Part shown: piece by piece, positions 8,028 through 16,791 of the stretch | Position numbering within the stretch: position 1 is the stretch's first letter | Layout of the letters: every line of letters starts with the position of its first letter | NCBI GenBank assembly: GCA_947383835.1 | Contig: CANDEV010000012.1 | Coordinates: 16,027 to 80,026, forward strand | Source: an uncultured Clostridia bacterium | Lineage (GTDB): Bacteria > Bacillota > Clostridia > Oscillospirales > Ruminococcaceae | Length of the DNA stretch: 64,000 nucleotides | Reading direction: 5' to 3' | Position numbers and translations under genes: made by a program | Notes under the pieces: generated by a model | What the model saw: the letters and a program-made list of their open reading frames with translations, nothing else | What the model was told of the DNA's origin: nothing | Database searches by the model: none

Positions 8028-9008
8028 ATGAACTGGACCGAAGTAAATATATACACAACCACCGAGGGAATAGACCCCGTGTGCGGCTGCCTGCTTGGAA
8101 TAGGCGTGACAGGCTTTGTAATAAAGGACGCAAAGGATTTTGAGGAATTTTTGAACGATAAAACGGGAAACTGGGATTATATAGACGACGATCTGATGAA
8201 CCTGCGGGACTGCGAGACCTGCGTGACGGTGTACCTCCCCGACGACTCACAGGGGGCTGATATGCTCTCCGCGCTCCGTTCGGAGATGTCCGCCCTTGCC
8301 GCAAGGGACGAGAACAAAGCTTTCGGCAGGCTTGCGGTGGAGCTTGCAAACGTCCGCGAGGAGGATTGGGCGAACAACTGGAAGCAGTACTTCAAACCTT
8401 TGACCGTGGGCGAAAAGCTTGTCATAAAGCCCTCGTGGGAGGACTACAGCAGTTCTGACGGCAGGACTGTCCTTGAGATAGACCCAGCTTCAAGCTTCGG
8501 TACGGGTCAGCATAACACAACCCAGCTTTGTCTTGAGCTTATTGAAAAAAATCTTCGCGAGGGGGACAGAGTACTCGACCTCGGCTGCGGAAGCGGAATA
8601 CTGTCCATAGCGGCAGTATTGTTGGGCGCTGATAATGTAACGGCGGTTGACATCAGCCAAAACAGTGTGGAGACTGCAAAGGAAAATGCTGCCAAAAATA
8701 ATATTTCCGAGGAAAAGTACACAGCGTACTGCGGCGACATTATCAGCGACAGCGCACTTGTGGAAAAAATCGGCGGCGGTTACGACCTTATAGCCGCAAA
8801 TATCGTTGCGGACGTGCTTATTGCCATGTCCCCGCTGTTTGAAAAATTTGTCAAAAAGGGCGGCACGCTTATTCTTTCGGGAATTATCACGGAGCGCGCC
8901 GACGAGGTCATAGAAGCGGTGAAGTCCAAGGGCTATACCATGCTTGAACTGCGTGAAAAGGACGGCTGGGCGGCGGTATCATTTAACAATTTACAGTGTA
9001 CAGTTTAA
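8028..9008 (+). CDS. prmA: Ribosomal protein L11 methyltransferase (PrmA)
   Basis: PrmA trimethylates ribosomal protein L11 with S-adenosylmethionine. The 326-residue product has the N-terminal substrate domain (about 1-125) including the EEDWANNWKQYFKP segment, then the class I methyltransferase fold with DLGCGSGILSIAA (SAM loop, about residue 185) and the NIVADVL (NxVA) motif. The ATG at 8028 is preceded by GGGAGGA; an ATA-initiated extension upstream is not needed. The last seven residues (NNLQCTV) do not resemble the usual PrmA ending and come from a short sequence, AATTTACAGTGTACAGTT, that recurs in diverged form at about 9842-9866. Confidence 0.93.
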   Translation: MNWTEVNIYTTTEGIDPVCGCLLGIGVTGFVIKDAKDFEEFLNDKTGNWDYIDDDLMNLRDCETCVTVYLPDDSQGADMLSALRSEMSALAARDENKAFGRLAVELANVREEDWANNWKQYFKPLTVGEKLVIKPSWEDYSSSDGRTVLEIDPASSFGTGQHNTTQLCLELIEKNLREGDRVLDLGCGSGILSIAAVLLGADNVTAVDISQNSVETAKENAAKNNISEEKYTAYCGDIISDSALVEKIGGGYDLIAANIVADVLIAMSPLFEKFVKKGGTLILSGIITERADEVIEAVKSKGYTMLELREKDGWAAVSFNNLQCTV

Positions 9009-9020
9009 AGGAGCTTTTAT

Positions 9021-9839
9021 ATGAAAAAATATTTCATGCCTGCAATTATGCTGGTGATATTTGAGACGGTTGCGGTCACGCTCTGGCTTACCAAAGACAA
9101 CCTATTTTATCTGTTCAATTTCAGCTATATTGGTATTTCCATTTCCTTGGCGCTTTTTCTGTTTGTCGGGAAATACAAGCACGCCCGCCGTGTGGCGCAG
9201 CTTTTGGTGGGTACGTATATGCTTGTGTACCTCGGACTTATTTGCAATGAAAATATGCAGATAGAGGGCTTTTGGTACTATCTTTTTACGGGCGTATTTG
9301 AGGCGGCGACTATACATTACGCGGTGGCGAAAATTTTCGGACCTCTTTTATTCGGCAGAGGGTGGTGCGGCTACGCCTGTTGGACGGCTATGGTACTTGA
9401 TTTCCTGCCGTACAAAATTCCCGAACAGCCACGAAAAAAGATAGGGTGGATAAGGTATATAACGTTCGCTGTCTCGCTGATATTTGTTGCCGCGCTGTTT
9501 CTCGCGCAGGTGGGCAATATTGAAAAAATCATGTTTTGGGCGTTTATTGTCGGCAACGTTCTTTATTACGCGGCAGGAATTATTTTAGCTTTTGTATTCA
9601 AGGATAACCGCGCGTTCTGCAAATACATATGCCCGATAACGGTATTTCTCAAGCCTATGAGTTACTTTTCGCTGTTAAGGGTAAAATGCGACAAGGACAA
9701 GTGCGTTTCCTGCGGAATGTGCAGAAAAGTGTGTCCTATGAACGTTGATATGACGGACAATTCCCGCAAAAGAGAAAACGGAACGGAGTGCATACTGTGC
9801 TTTGAGTGCGTAAAAAGATGCCCAAAAGACGCGCTGTAG
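9021..9839 (+). CDS. NapH/YccM-like polyferredoxin membrane protein
   Basis: An integral membrane iron-sulfur protein of 272 residues, probably an electron-transfer component. Five to six hydrophobic segments cover residues 1-215. The membrane part carries the family motifs GRGWCGYACW (about 112-121) and CKYICPITVFLKP, and the tail has two [4Fe-4S] ferredoxin motifs, CVSCGMCRKVCP and CILCFECVKRCP. Relatives accompany periplasmic reductases, FMN-binding proteins or Rnf-like systems. It starts 12 bases after prmA with AAAGGAG in front and is probably co-transcribed. The partner redox enzyme is not adjacent; apbE at 1.9 kb might serve the same flavin-dependent chain, but that is speculation. Confidence 0.85.
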   Translation: MKKYFMPAIMLVIFETVAVTLWLTKDNLFYLFNFSYIGISISLALFLFVGKYKHARRVAQLLVGTYMLVYLGLICNENMQIEGFWYYLFTGVFEAATIHYAVAKIFGPLLFGRGWCGYACWTAMVLDFLPYKIPEQPRKKIGWIRYITFAVSLIFVAALFLAQVGNIEKIMFWAFIVGNVLYYAAGIILAFVFKDNRAFCKYICPITVFLKPMSYFSLLRVKCDKDKCVSCGMCRKVCPMNVDMTDNSRKRENGTECILCFECVKRCPKDAL

Positions 9840-9888
9840 GCGGTTGACGGTGTACAGTTGATAGTTGCTTAATTATGGGAGTAATGAT

Positions 9889-10374
9889 ATGATACGGCAA
9901 ATAACAAAGGAAAACATTCCCGAATGTGCGGAGGTCATAAGAAAAAGCTTTCTGACAGTGGCGGAGGAATTTGGCTTCACGCCCGAAAACGCGCCGAGGT
10001 TCACGGCTTTTGCCGCAACCGAGGACAGGCTTTATTGGCAGCTTGAAAGCGAACACAGACTGATGTCCGCATATTTTGAGGACGGAAAAATAGTTGGGTA
10101 TTACTCGCTTTTTCTAAAAGGAGACGGCATTTGCGAGCTTAACAATTTATGTACTTTGCCCGAATACCGCCGCAATAATATCGGCGAAAAGCTTTTGCTG
10201 GACTCTTTTGCACAGGCGAAAAAGTTGGGCTGCTCAAAAATGATCTTAAGCTTTGTGGAGGAAAACAAGCGTCTGCGCAAGTGGTATGAAAAACACGGCT
10301 TTGTACATATTGGGACGGAAAAGTTTGATTTTTTTCCGTTCACCTGCGGATATATGGAGATTGATATTGAATGA
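9889..10374 (+). CDS. GNAT family N-acetyltransferase
   Basis: 161 residues with a complete GNAT acetyl-CoA-binding fold. The CoA-loop region reads EYRRNNIGEKLLLDSFAQAKKLGC (motif A, about 95-118; only the RxxxIG core matches the Q/RxxGxG/A pattern), followed by WYEKHGFVHIGTEKFDFFPF, the usual beta6-beta7 end. The substrate cannot be told. The start chosen is the ATG at 9889 with GGGAG seven bases ahead; a further in-frame start eight codons earlier lacks a site. It overlaps the next gene by four bases. The last 28 codons recur in diverged form at 11039-11122. Confidence 0.88.
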   Translation: MIRQITKENIPECAEVIRKSFLTVAEEFGFTPENAPRFTAFAATEDRLYWQLESEHRLMSAYFEDGKIVGYYSLFLKGDGICELNNLCTLPEYRRNNIGEKLLLDSFAQAKKLGCSKMILSFVEENKRLRKWYEKHGFVHIGTEKFDFFPFTCGYMEIDIE

Positions 10375-10919
10375 AATCGTTTGATGAACTTGTTCTTGTG
10401 AATTACTGCTATCCGGATTGTATTCCATTAATGAATATAATGAGGATTCCCAAAAAAGAAGCGTATGCGTTGGCTTCCGAATTTGCAGAATTACATCCGG
10501 AAACCACAGCTTTTTATCGATTTGCGGATTTTGACAATTATTATTTATTGAGAAAAAAACAAGATGAATATTTATATTCACGTTTCGTTGAATTAGGCGG
10601 TATGCCGGAAGAAAAGCATCCTCTCTCATTCGTAATAGAGGGCAGCGATTATCTTTTTGATTGGTTTGGAAATGGAATAGAGTCAAGATTGCGTTTGCGG
10701 GATATTCTGCCTTGTCATATCAGTTTTACAATAGGAGACAGTGGAGCTGAATACGAGAAATGCGGAAATATAGAATTACTGACAATGCAGGATATTAAAG
10801 AGCAACTACTTAGCTATGATAACAATTTTGATGATTTAATAAAAGCAACCGGCAGACATTATATAGAAGCGCAACTTTGGACAGATAAGTATATTACTGA
10901 GGAGTACTTGATAAAATGA
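10371..10919 (+). CDS. Hypothetical protein in acetyltransferase operon
   Basis: Not recognised. 182 residues, acidic, soluble, with no signal peptide or membrane segment. Distinctive stretches are NYCYPDCIPLMNIMRIPKKE near the N-terminus and HPLSFVIEGSDYLFDWFG in the middle. It is coupled by ATGA overlaps to the acetyltransferase before it and to the broken reading frame after it, so all are translated from one message. AT content is higher than in the flanking genes, hinting at a separate origin together with the fragment that follows. Confidence 0.65.
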   Translation: MKSFDELVLVNYCYPDCIPLMNIMRIPKKEAYALASEFAELHPETTAFYRFADFDNYYLLRKKQDEYLYSRFVELGGMPEEKHPLSFVIEGSDYLFDWFGNGIESRLRLRDILPCHISFTIGDSGAEYEKCGNIELLTMQDIKEQLLSYDNNFDDLIKATGRHYIEAQLWTDKYITEEYLIK

Positions 10920-11122
10920 AAATCGCAGATTTTTTTGAAATTGACAACCAAAATTATTGGTTAGAACAAATTGCAAAAACAGATTGGCGTTCAGGTAAAT
11001 ATTTGTATGAATTATTGAAGTCAAGTTCATTTAGTGAAAAACACGGATTTGTACACACATGTACCGAGAAATTTGATTTTTTCCCGTTTACCTGCGGGTA
11101 TATGGAGATCGATATTAAATGA
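10916..11122 (+). pseudogene. Chimeric acetyltransferase remnant
   Basis: A 68-codon frame made of two pieces. Residues 1-40 (MKIADFFEIDNQNYWLEQIA then DWRSGKYLYELLK) resemble the N-terminus of a GNAT acetyltransferase of a different subfamily. Residues 41-68 (EKHGFVHTCTEKFDFFPF onward) duplicate the last 28 residues of the acetyltransferase at 9889-10374. The whole catalytic core is missing, so it cannot be an active enzyme. The tail copies are about 85% identical in DNA, so the event is not recent. It remains open and coupled to both neighbours by ATGA overlaps, so it may still be translated as a small peptide or simply pass ribosomes on. Confidence 0.7.
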
Positions 11123-12747
11123 AAAATATTCCCAAATTAACAAAGTCGGATAAAATAACCGATGCTGAAAAGCGGTTTCAAATTATGTATATCCCCGAAT
11201 TGGGCGAGTACGTTCTGGCGGTGTGGATAGAGTGGATAGCCGCTTATTACAGATATTATAAAATTGATAAGGCTGACTATGAGCTTTATCAGACCTGCAA
11301 GGAAAATTTCTATGAAAAATTCAGCGACGAAATAAGTCGGCGCCCCGATGTTTGCTTTAGCAGACGTTTTATCGGTTCGGAGGCATTAAGAGATTACGAC
11401 GGACAGAGCAAAGCAATATTTAAAGAGTACGGCTATGAAGACGGAATACTTTACGCGCATATCGTATCGGAGAACGGCGGTGTATATGTGCCGCCCGTGC
11501 AAAAGATAAAAAACGGTGATGATTTTGAGTACCCATTAAGAGAAAAATGCGTATTGCATTATGATACAAACGGCGAACCTATTTGCTTCAAATTAAAAAT
11601 AGAAAGGGACATGAATATGACAATAATTTATTCCTCGGAAAATAAAATTTTCGCCTACGATGAAACGGAAAGATCCCTGACGGAGATACCCTGCGAAAAA
11701 ATAAACAAATACCGCGAGACAGTGCGTAATATTCAGCAGCGCAAGGAGTGGAAAACCACAGGCACAGGCGCGAATTTTATGGGCATGGCTACTGCGGACA
11801 TGATAGACCCCGACGAAATGCCGGTGAAAATCACGGGACTTGACCTCTGCGGCGAGGAGCTTGTTTACGGCGTAAATATAGAAGCGGTGGGGAGCATCTA
11901 TCACCGCAGCTTAGACCCTGCGGATACGGCGGAGGGACTTGTTCGCGCTTCCAACGATTTCCTTTTCGGTTCTTTCGACATAAAAGATGAAAAGCTGGCG
12001 GTCTGTATTGGCGGACACATCTCCGTTATGGACATGAACGGACGTTACGACGAGTACACCGACGGCGATACCGTTGAGGAAAATCCCTGCTGGGCGGCTA
12101 AGAAAAACGGTATTTATTTCTCCACAGCAGGGTATTCGGTCGATCACTCCGCAGTAAGTCCACGCTCCGTTGCGTATCTCGACCTTGACAGAAAGTCGCT
12201 GACAGAGGTAGTTTCCGACGAAAATTACGACTGCCTCCACCCAAGAGAAGCGGCGGACGGTTCGCTGTACTATATCCGTCAGCCATACGGCGGCGAAAAG
12301 CCCAAGGGCGGCGTTACCTTCAGGGACGTTATAATGTTCCCCTACAGAATTGTCAAGGGCATTTTCGGCTTTTTGAATTATTTTGCAACGATTTTCGGCG
12401 GCGAGTCTTTGAAAAACGGCGGAGTTTCAAACGGTGCAAAATCAAAACAGCGTTCTCAAAAGGATTTGATAATCGAGGGCAACGTTATCAACGCCGAAAA
12501 GCTGGATAAAATAAACGAAGCAAAGGCTGACGAGCAGGTTGGAATAATGCCTGCAAGCCGCGTGCTTATCAGGCGCACCGCCGACGGCAGCGAGGAGATT
12601 ATCAAAAAAGGCGTGCTGGACTACATACTTGACGGCGACGGTAATGTCATTGTTTCAAACGGCAGACATCTGCTCCGTATCGACAGGGACGGCAGCGAGA
12701 CCCATATCGCAAAGGCAAAGCTGGCGGTAAATCTTGCAGTAAAATAA
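11119..12747 (+). CDS. Hypothetical two-part protein, C-terminal propeller-like
   Basis: Not recognised; 542 residues. Residues 1-164 form an acidic, aromatic-rich domain of unknown type. From Met165 (MNMTIIYSSENKIFAYDE) the protein is built of short beta repeats ending in DG or NG turns (EELVYGVNIEAVG, DEKLAVCIGG, NGIYFSTAG, DGSLYYIRQ, DGNVIVSNG), as in beta-propellers. A hydrophobic stretch IVKGIFGFLNYFATIFGG (about residues 412-429) could be a membrane-associating helix. The codon for Met165 (11611) has an AAAGGG-type site just ahead, so the propeller part may also be made separately or was once its own gene. It follows the acetyltransferase remnant by ATGA overlap. General similarity to the protein at 5591-6988 is in style, not in clear sequence. 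Confidence 0.65.
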   Translation: MKNIPKLTKSDKITDAEKRFQIMYIPELGEYVLAVWIEWIAAYYRYYKIDKADYELYQTCKENFYEKFSDEISRRPDVCFSRRFIGSEALRDYDGQSKAIFKEYGYEDGILYAHIVSENGGVYVPPVQKIKNGDDFEYPLREKCVLHYDTNGEPICFKLKIERDMNMTIIYSSENKIFAYDETERSLTEIPCEKINKYRETVRNIQQRKEWKTTGTGANFMGMATADMIDPDEMPVKITGLDLCGEELVYGVNIEAVGSIYHRSLDPADTAEGLVRASNDFLFGSFDIKDEKLAVCIGGHISVMDMNGRYDEYTDGDTVEENPCWAAKKNGIYFSTAGYSVDHSAVSPRSVAYLDLDRKSLTEVVSDENYDCLHPREAADGSLYYIRQPYGGEKPKGGVTFRDVIMFPYRIVKGIFGFLNYFATIFGGESLKNGGVSNGAKSKQRSQKDLIIEGNVINAEKLDKINEAKADEQVGIMPASRVLIRRTADGSEEIIKKGVLDYILDGDGNVIVSNGRHLLRIDRDGSETHIAKAKLAVNLAVK

Positions 12748-12768
12748 ATTTTAACTGGCGGTGAAATT

Positions 12769-13113
12769 ATGGACAGAGAATCATTTACTTCCGAGATTGA
12801 GAGCTGTAGTATTCCCGATCTGGAACTTATTTGCGCAGATCAAAAAGACCTGTATACTACCGAGGAATTGCAGCTTATAGAGGAAATATTGGAGCGCAAA
12901 AAACAGGAAATTAAAAATTCGGTATCGGAGGTCGCGTTCGGCGAGGCGATTTTTTGCTTAGTAAGCATACTTGCTCCGATAGAGGGAGCGATCGCCGGTG
13001 TTATCATGCTTGTCAAAGGTTCGCCGAGGTGGAAAGATGCGGGAAAGCGGACGCTTTTTGCGGTCTTTATTTCTGTACTGATACGAGCGGTGATGTTTAT
13101 AAGATTCATATAA
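12769..13113 (+). CDS. Small hypothetical membrane protein
   Basis: 114 residues, not recognised. The first 60 residues are acidic and helical (ELQLIEEILERKKQEIK). Two hydrophobic segments follow (AIFCLVSILAPIEGAIAGVIML and LFAVFISVLIRAVMFI) separated by a short basic loop, giving a likely hairpin in the membrane with the acidic domain in the cytoplasm. It lies 21 bases after the propeller-like gene, with a GGCGGTG site before the ATG. Confidence 0.6.
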   Translation: MDRESFTSEIESCSIPDLELICADQKDLYTTEELQLIEEILERKKQEIKNSVSEVAFGEAIFCLVSILAPIEGAIAGVIMLVKGSPRWKDAGKRTLFAVFISVLIRAVMFIRFI

Positions 13114-13226
13114 TGCGATTAAAATACTAAAACCACTGTGTGCTGCAAACAATATTTTGAAGAATTGAGAGAATTACAAGAGCATTGCGGCTTTGTAAAA
13201 ATCAATAAATTTGAAAGGAAAATATC

Positions 13227-13844
13227 ATGAACGAAAAAGAAAAAATGCTCGCAGGGAAAATCTACGACCCAAGCGATGAAACTCTCGCAGCTATGCGAAT
13301 GAACGCCCACAAGCTTTCACAGCGTTACAACAACACCTTTGAGGACGAGGAACAGCTCCGCAAGGCTATTCTGGACGAGCTTGTCCCCAACCGCGGAAAT
13401 GGCACTTTTTTGCAGGGTCCCATATATTTTGACTACGGTGTTTTCACGACTTTCGGCGAAAGCTGCTATGCAAATTTTAATTTTACGGTGCTGGATTGTT
13501 GTCCCGTCAATATCGGGGATAATGTGTTTTTCGGTCCCAACTGTACCGTTGCAGCTCCCGTTCACCCGTTTCGTTGGCAGGAGCGGAACATGAAATTCAA
13601 GGCGGACGGTACTGCTTATGATGATGAGTACGCAAAACCTATCACTATCGGCTCAAACTGCTGGATAGCAAGCAATGTTGTTATCGCAGGCGGCGTGACA
13701 ATAGGAGAGGGCTGTGTTATCGGCGCGGGAAGCGTTGTTACACGGGATATTCCGCCCAATTCTCTTGCGGCGGGAAATCCTTGCAGAGTAATTCGGGAAA
13801 TTACAGAAAAGGACTCCATAAAATACAAAAGCGAATTATTTTAA
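13227..13844 (+). CDS. Maltose/galactoside O-acetyltransferase family (LacA/Maa/NodL)
   Basis: A hexapeptide-repeat acetyltransferase of 205 residues that transfers acetyl from acetyl-CoA to sugars. The N-terminal Maa-type helical domain (MLAGKIYDPSDETL) precedes the left-handed beta helix with isoleucine-rich repeats (VNIGDNVFFGPNCTVAAP, IGSNCWIASNVVIAGGVTIG, GCVIGAGSVVTRDIPPNSL). His in APVHPF is the probable catalytic base. GAAAGGA precedes the ATG. The 113 bases upstream contain a start-less frame (13120-13229) that could be a decayed gene end. It is followed 28 bases later by a methyltransferase gene. Confidence 0.92.
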   Translation: MNEKEKMLAGKIYDPSDETLAAMRMNAHKLSQRYNNTFEDEEQLRKAILDELVPNRGNGTFLQGPIYFDYGVFTTFGESCYANFNFTVLDCCPVNIGDNVFFGPNCTVAAPVHPFRWQERNMKFKADGTAYDDEYAKPITIGSNCWIASNVVIAGGVTIGEGCVIGAGSVVTRDIPPNSLAAGNPCRVIREITEKDSIKYKSELF

Positions 13845-13871
13845 ATAAATCGTAAATCGGAGGTGTAAAAA

Positions 13872-14624
13872 ATGACAGACTATAGCGTTCAAAATAAAAA
13901 AGCGTGGGAATATAACGCTTATGAATTTTGGATTGAACATTCTGGAACGCCGTTTGAAAGAGCAAAAAAAGATATGGAAAATCCAATAAAAATGCTGAAA
14001 GGATATTCCGATTACTTTGATACTTACGACGGCGTAAAAGTCGCGAATATATGCGGTTCATGCGGTAAAAAGGCTGTTCCGCTGGCTATTCTGGGAGCGG
14101 AAGTTACTGTTTTCGATATTTCGGAGGATAACAAAAAATATGCGCTTGAAACAGCGTCCGCCGCAAATGTCGATATAAATTTTGAGGTATGCGACATACT
14201 TGATATAAATACTGATAAGTATGGGAATTATTTCGATGTGGTTTTTATGGAGGGCGGCGTACTGCATTATTTTCACGATATTGATGAATTTATGGGTATT
14301 ATGTACTCTTTGCTGAAGGACGGCGGCAAGATGATATGCAGCGATTTTCATCCGTTCACCAAAATATCGGATATATTGAATTTTGAACAACCGAAAATGA
14401 GTTATTTTTCATCCGATATTTTTGAGGGTGAAATGGCGCACGCGCATTTTTTTGAAAAGGAGATCCGCGAACAAATGCCAAAATGCAGTTACAGAAAATA
14501 TACGGTCAGTGAGATCATTAATTCCGTCATAAACAGCGGCTTTACTTTAAAAAGCTTTGATGAGCACCCTGCATGGACAAATGAAAATATACCCGGCGAG
14601 TTTACTGTTACAGCAATTAAATAG
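13872..14624 (+). CDS. Class I SAM-dependent methyltransferase
   Basis: 250 residues with a Rossmann-type SAM fold: motif I is the unusual VANICGSCGKKAVPLA (about residues 56-71), followed by EVTVFDIS (the Asp binding the ribose) and DVVFMEGGVLHYF. The C-terminal third (YRKYTVSEIINSVINSGF) matches small-molecule methyltransferases. The substrate is unknown. A CGGAGGTG site precedes the ATG. It belongs with the neighbouring O-acetyltransferase at most by co-transcription. Confidence 0.85.
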   Translation: MTDYSVQNKKAWEYNAYEFWIEHSGTPFERAKKDMENPIKMLKGYSDYFDTYDGVKVANICGSCGKKAVPLAILGAEVTVFDISEDNKKYALETASAANVDINFEVCDILDINTDKYGNYFDVVFMEGGVLHYFHDIDEFMGIMYSLLKDGGKMICSDFHPFTKISDILNFEQPKMSYFSSDIFEGEMAHAHFFEKEIREQMPKCSYRKYTVSEIINSVINSGFTLKSFDEHPAWTNENIPGEFTVTAIK

Positions 14625-14684
14625 CGGTATTTCGCTGAAATTTTAAACTATTGAAAAAGCAATTTATTAAAAAGGATTGATAAA

Positions 14685-16673
14685 ATGTCGGCAAGAAAAG
14701 CAAAAAATTACGGAAATGAAAGTATAACCAAGCTAAACGGCGCGGACAGAGTAAGAAAACGTCCCGCGGTTATTTTCGGCTCGGACGGTATCGAGGGCTG
14801 CGAGCATTCGATTTTTGAAATTATTTCAAACTCTATCGATGAAGCCCGTGACGGTAACGGTGACAAAATAATCATTACCTACTTTCAGGACAACTCCGTT
14901 GAGGTGGAGGACTTCGGACGCGGCTGTCCCGTGGACTTTAACCCAAATGAAAACTGCTATAACTGGGAGCTTGTTTACTGCGAACTGTACGCAGGCGGCA
15001 AGTACCAAAACAACGAAAGCGGCGACTATGAGTACTCCCTGGGACTTAACGGCTTGGGTGCGTGCGCGACCCAGTATGCCTCCGAGTACACGGACGTTGA
15101 GGTTTACCGCGACGGCTTTAAGTATAACCTCCACTTTGAAAAGGGCGAGAACGTTGGCGGCTTGCACAAGGAGGAGACTACCCGCAAAAAAACAGGTACA
15201 AAAACTAAATGGAGACCCGATCTTGAGGTCTTTACGGACATCTCGGTAAGACGTGAATATTTTGAGGAAACTCTCAAAAAGCAGGCTATAGTAAATCCCG
15301 GAATTTCCTTTGTGTTCCGCTATCAGAACGAGGAGGGCAAGTTTGAGGAAAACACATATATTTATGAGAACGGAATTTCCGACTATATCACTGAAATATT
15401 GGGAGACAGCTATATCACTCCGCCCCAGTTTTGGCAGTGTGAACGCAAGGGCAGAGACCGTGACGACAAGCCCGAATACAAGGTAAAGCTGTCATTTTCC
15501 GTGGCTTTTTCCAACAAGGTCGCCGCGCTTGAATATTATCACAATTCCAGCTTTTTGGAGCATGGCGGCGTCCCCGACAAAGCGGTGCAGACAGCGTTTG
15601 TTTCCCAAATTGACGCGTACCTTAAAAATAATAACAAGTACCAAAAAAGCGAAAGCAAGATAAAATTTATCGACGTGCAGGACTGTTTGGTACTGATATC
15701 CTCGTCATTTTCCACACTCACGTCCTACGAAAACCAAACGAAAAAGGCTATCACCAACAAATTTATTTATGAAGCAATGGTTGATTTCCTTAAGCACCAG
15801 TTAGAGGTGTACTTTATCGAAAATCCCGACGACGCGCTGAAAATTGCGGAGCAGGTCATACTTAACAAGCGCAGCCGTGAAAGCGCGGAAAAAACAAAGC
15901 AGAACCTTAAAAAGAAGCTTGCGGGAAATATCGACCTTTCCAACATGGTGCAGAAATTTGTGGACTGCCGTACAAAGGATCTTTCCCGCCGTGAAATTTA
16001 TATCGTTGAGGGAGACTCGGCTCTCGGTTCATGTAAGACAGCGCGGGACTCGGAATTTCAGGCGATAATACCCGTCCGCGGAAAGATACTGAACTGCCTT
16101 AAAGCGGACTACGATAAAATCTTCAAAAACGAAATTATCACCGACATTATCAAGGTGCTTGGCTGCGGGGTGGAGGTAAAGTCCAAAGCCAACAAGGAGC
16201 TTTCTACCTTTAACATTGATAACCTTAAATGGAATAAGATCATAATAGCCACCGATGCGGACGTGGACGGCTTCCAGATACGTACTCTTATTCTTACAAT
16301 GCTGTACAGGCTCACGCCAACGCTTATCGAACGGGGCTATGTCTATATTGCGGAAACGCCGCTGTTTGAAATAAACACAAAGGACAGAACGTACTTCGCC
16401 TACAACGAAAAGGAAAAAGCGGAGATACTTGAAATGATAAAGGGGCAGAAATATAAGCTTGACCGCTCCAAGGGTCTCGGTGAAAACGATCCCGACATGA
16501 TGTCGCTTACCACAATGAATCCCGATACAAGACGGCTTATAAAGGTTGCACCAACGGATATAGAGGCTACTGCAAATATGTTCGATCTTATGCTGGGTGA
16601 CAACTTACAGGGGCGCAAGGATTATATTGCTCAGTACGGAAATCAATATCTTGAAATGGCGGATATAAGCTGA
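14685..16673 (+). CDS. Type IIA DNA topoisomerase subunit B (GyrB/ParE-like), divergent
   Basis: 662 residues with the full B-subunit plan: GHKL ATPase (IISNSIDEARDG with the Mg-binding Asn, EDFGRGCP, glycine lid LGLNGLGACATQYAS), transducer domain with the catalytic lysine region, then TOPRIM with YIVEGDSALGS, PVRGKILNC and the metal-binding ATDADVDGFQIR. Motifs differ from housekeeping GyrB (usually EGDSAGG and GGLHGVGAS), which points to a paralogue rather than gyrB or parE itself. No A subunit is next to it: a terminator follows and the next genes are on the other strand. An AAAGGA site precedes the ATG. The A partner must be encoded elsewhere. Confidence 0.88.
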   Translation: MSARKAKNYGNESITKLNGADRVRKRPAVIFGSDGIEGCEHSIFEIISNSIDEARDGNGDKIIITYFQDNSVEVEDFGRGCPVDFNPNENCYNWELVYCELYAGGKYQNNESGDYEYSLGLNGLGACATQYASEYTDVEVYRDGFKYNLHFEKGENVGGLHKEETTRKKTGTKTKWRPDLEVFTDISVRREYFEETLKKQAIVNPGISFVFRYQNEEGKFEENTYIYENGISDYITEILGDSYITPPQFWQCERKGRDRDDKPEYKVKLSFSVAFSNKVAALEYYHNSSFLEHGGVPDKAVQTAFVSQIDAYLKNNNKYQKSESKIKFIDVQDCLVLISSSFSTLTSYENQTKKAITNKFIYEAMVDFLKHQLEVYFIENPDDALKIAEQVILNKRSRESAEKTKQNLKKKLAGNIDLSNMVQKFVDCRTKDLSRREIYIVEGDSALGSCKTARDSEFQAIIPVRGKILNCLKADYDKIFKNEIITDIIKVLGCGVEVKSKANKELSTFNIDNLKWNKIIIATDADVDGFQIRTLILTMLYRLTPTLIERGYVYIAETPLFEINTKDRTYFAYNEKEKAEILEMIKGQKYKLDRSKGLGENDPDMMSLTTMNPDTRRLIKVAPTDIEATANMFDLMLGDNLQGRKDYIAQYGNQYLEMADIS

Positions 16674-16699
16674 TTTTGCAGCAGAGGAGTCCGCAGGAT

Positions 16700-16741
16700 A
16701 AAAAACAGCCTTTTCAGTAAAATTGAAAAGGCTGTTTTTTT
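16700..16741. terminator. Bidirectional terminator
   Basis: AAAAACAGCCTTTTCA (16700-16715) pairs with TGAAAAGGCTGTTTTTTT (16724-16741). It serves the topoisomerase gene on the plus strand and the purine cluster on the minus strand. Confidence 0.9.
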
Positions 16742-16791
16742 AGTTTGTACAGCGGAAAGACAGCTGACGTTTAAATATATTTCCGAACCGC

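Noticed and set aside
13120..13229. A start-less plus-strand frame ending EELRELQEHCGFVKINKFER and stop
   Set aside because: It looks protein-like at its end, but has no start codon or upstream part and I cannot match it to a family; too weak to list as a pseudogene.
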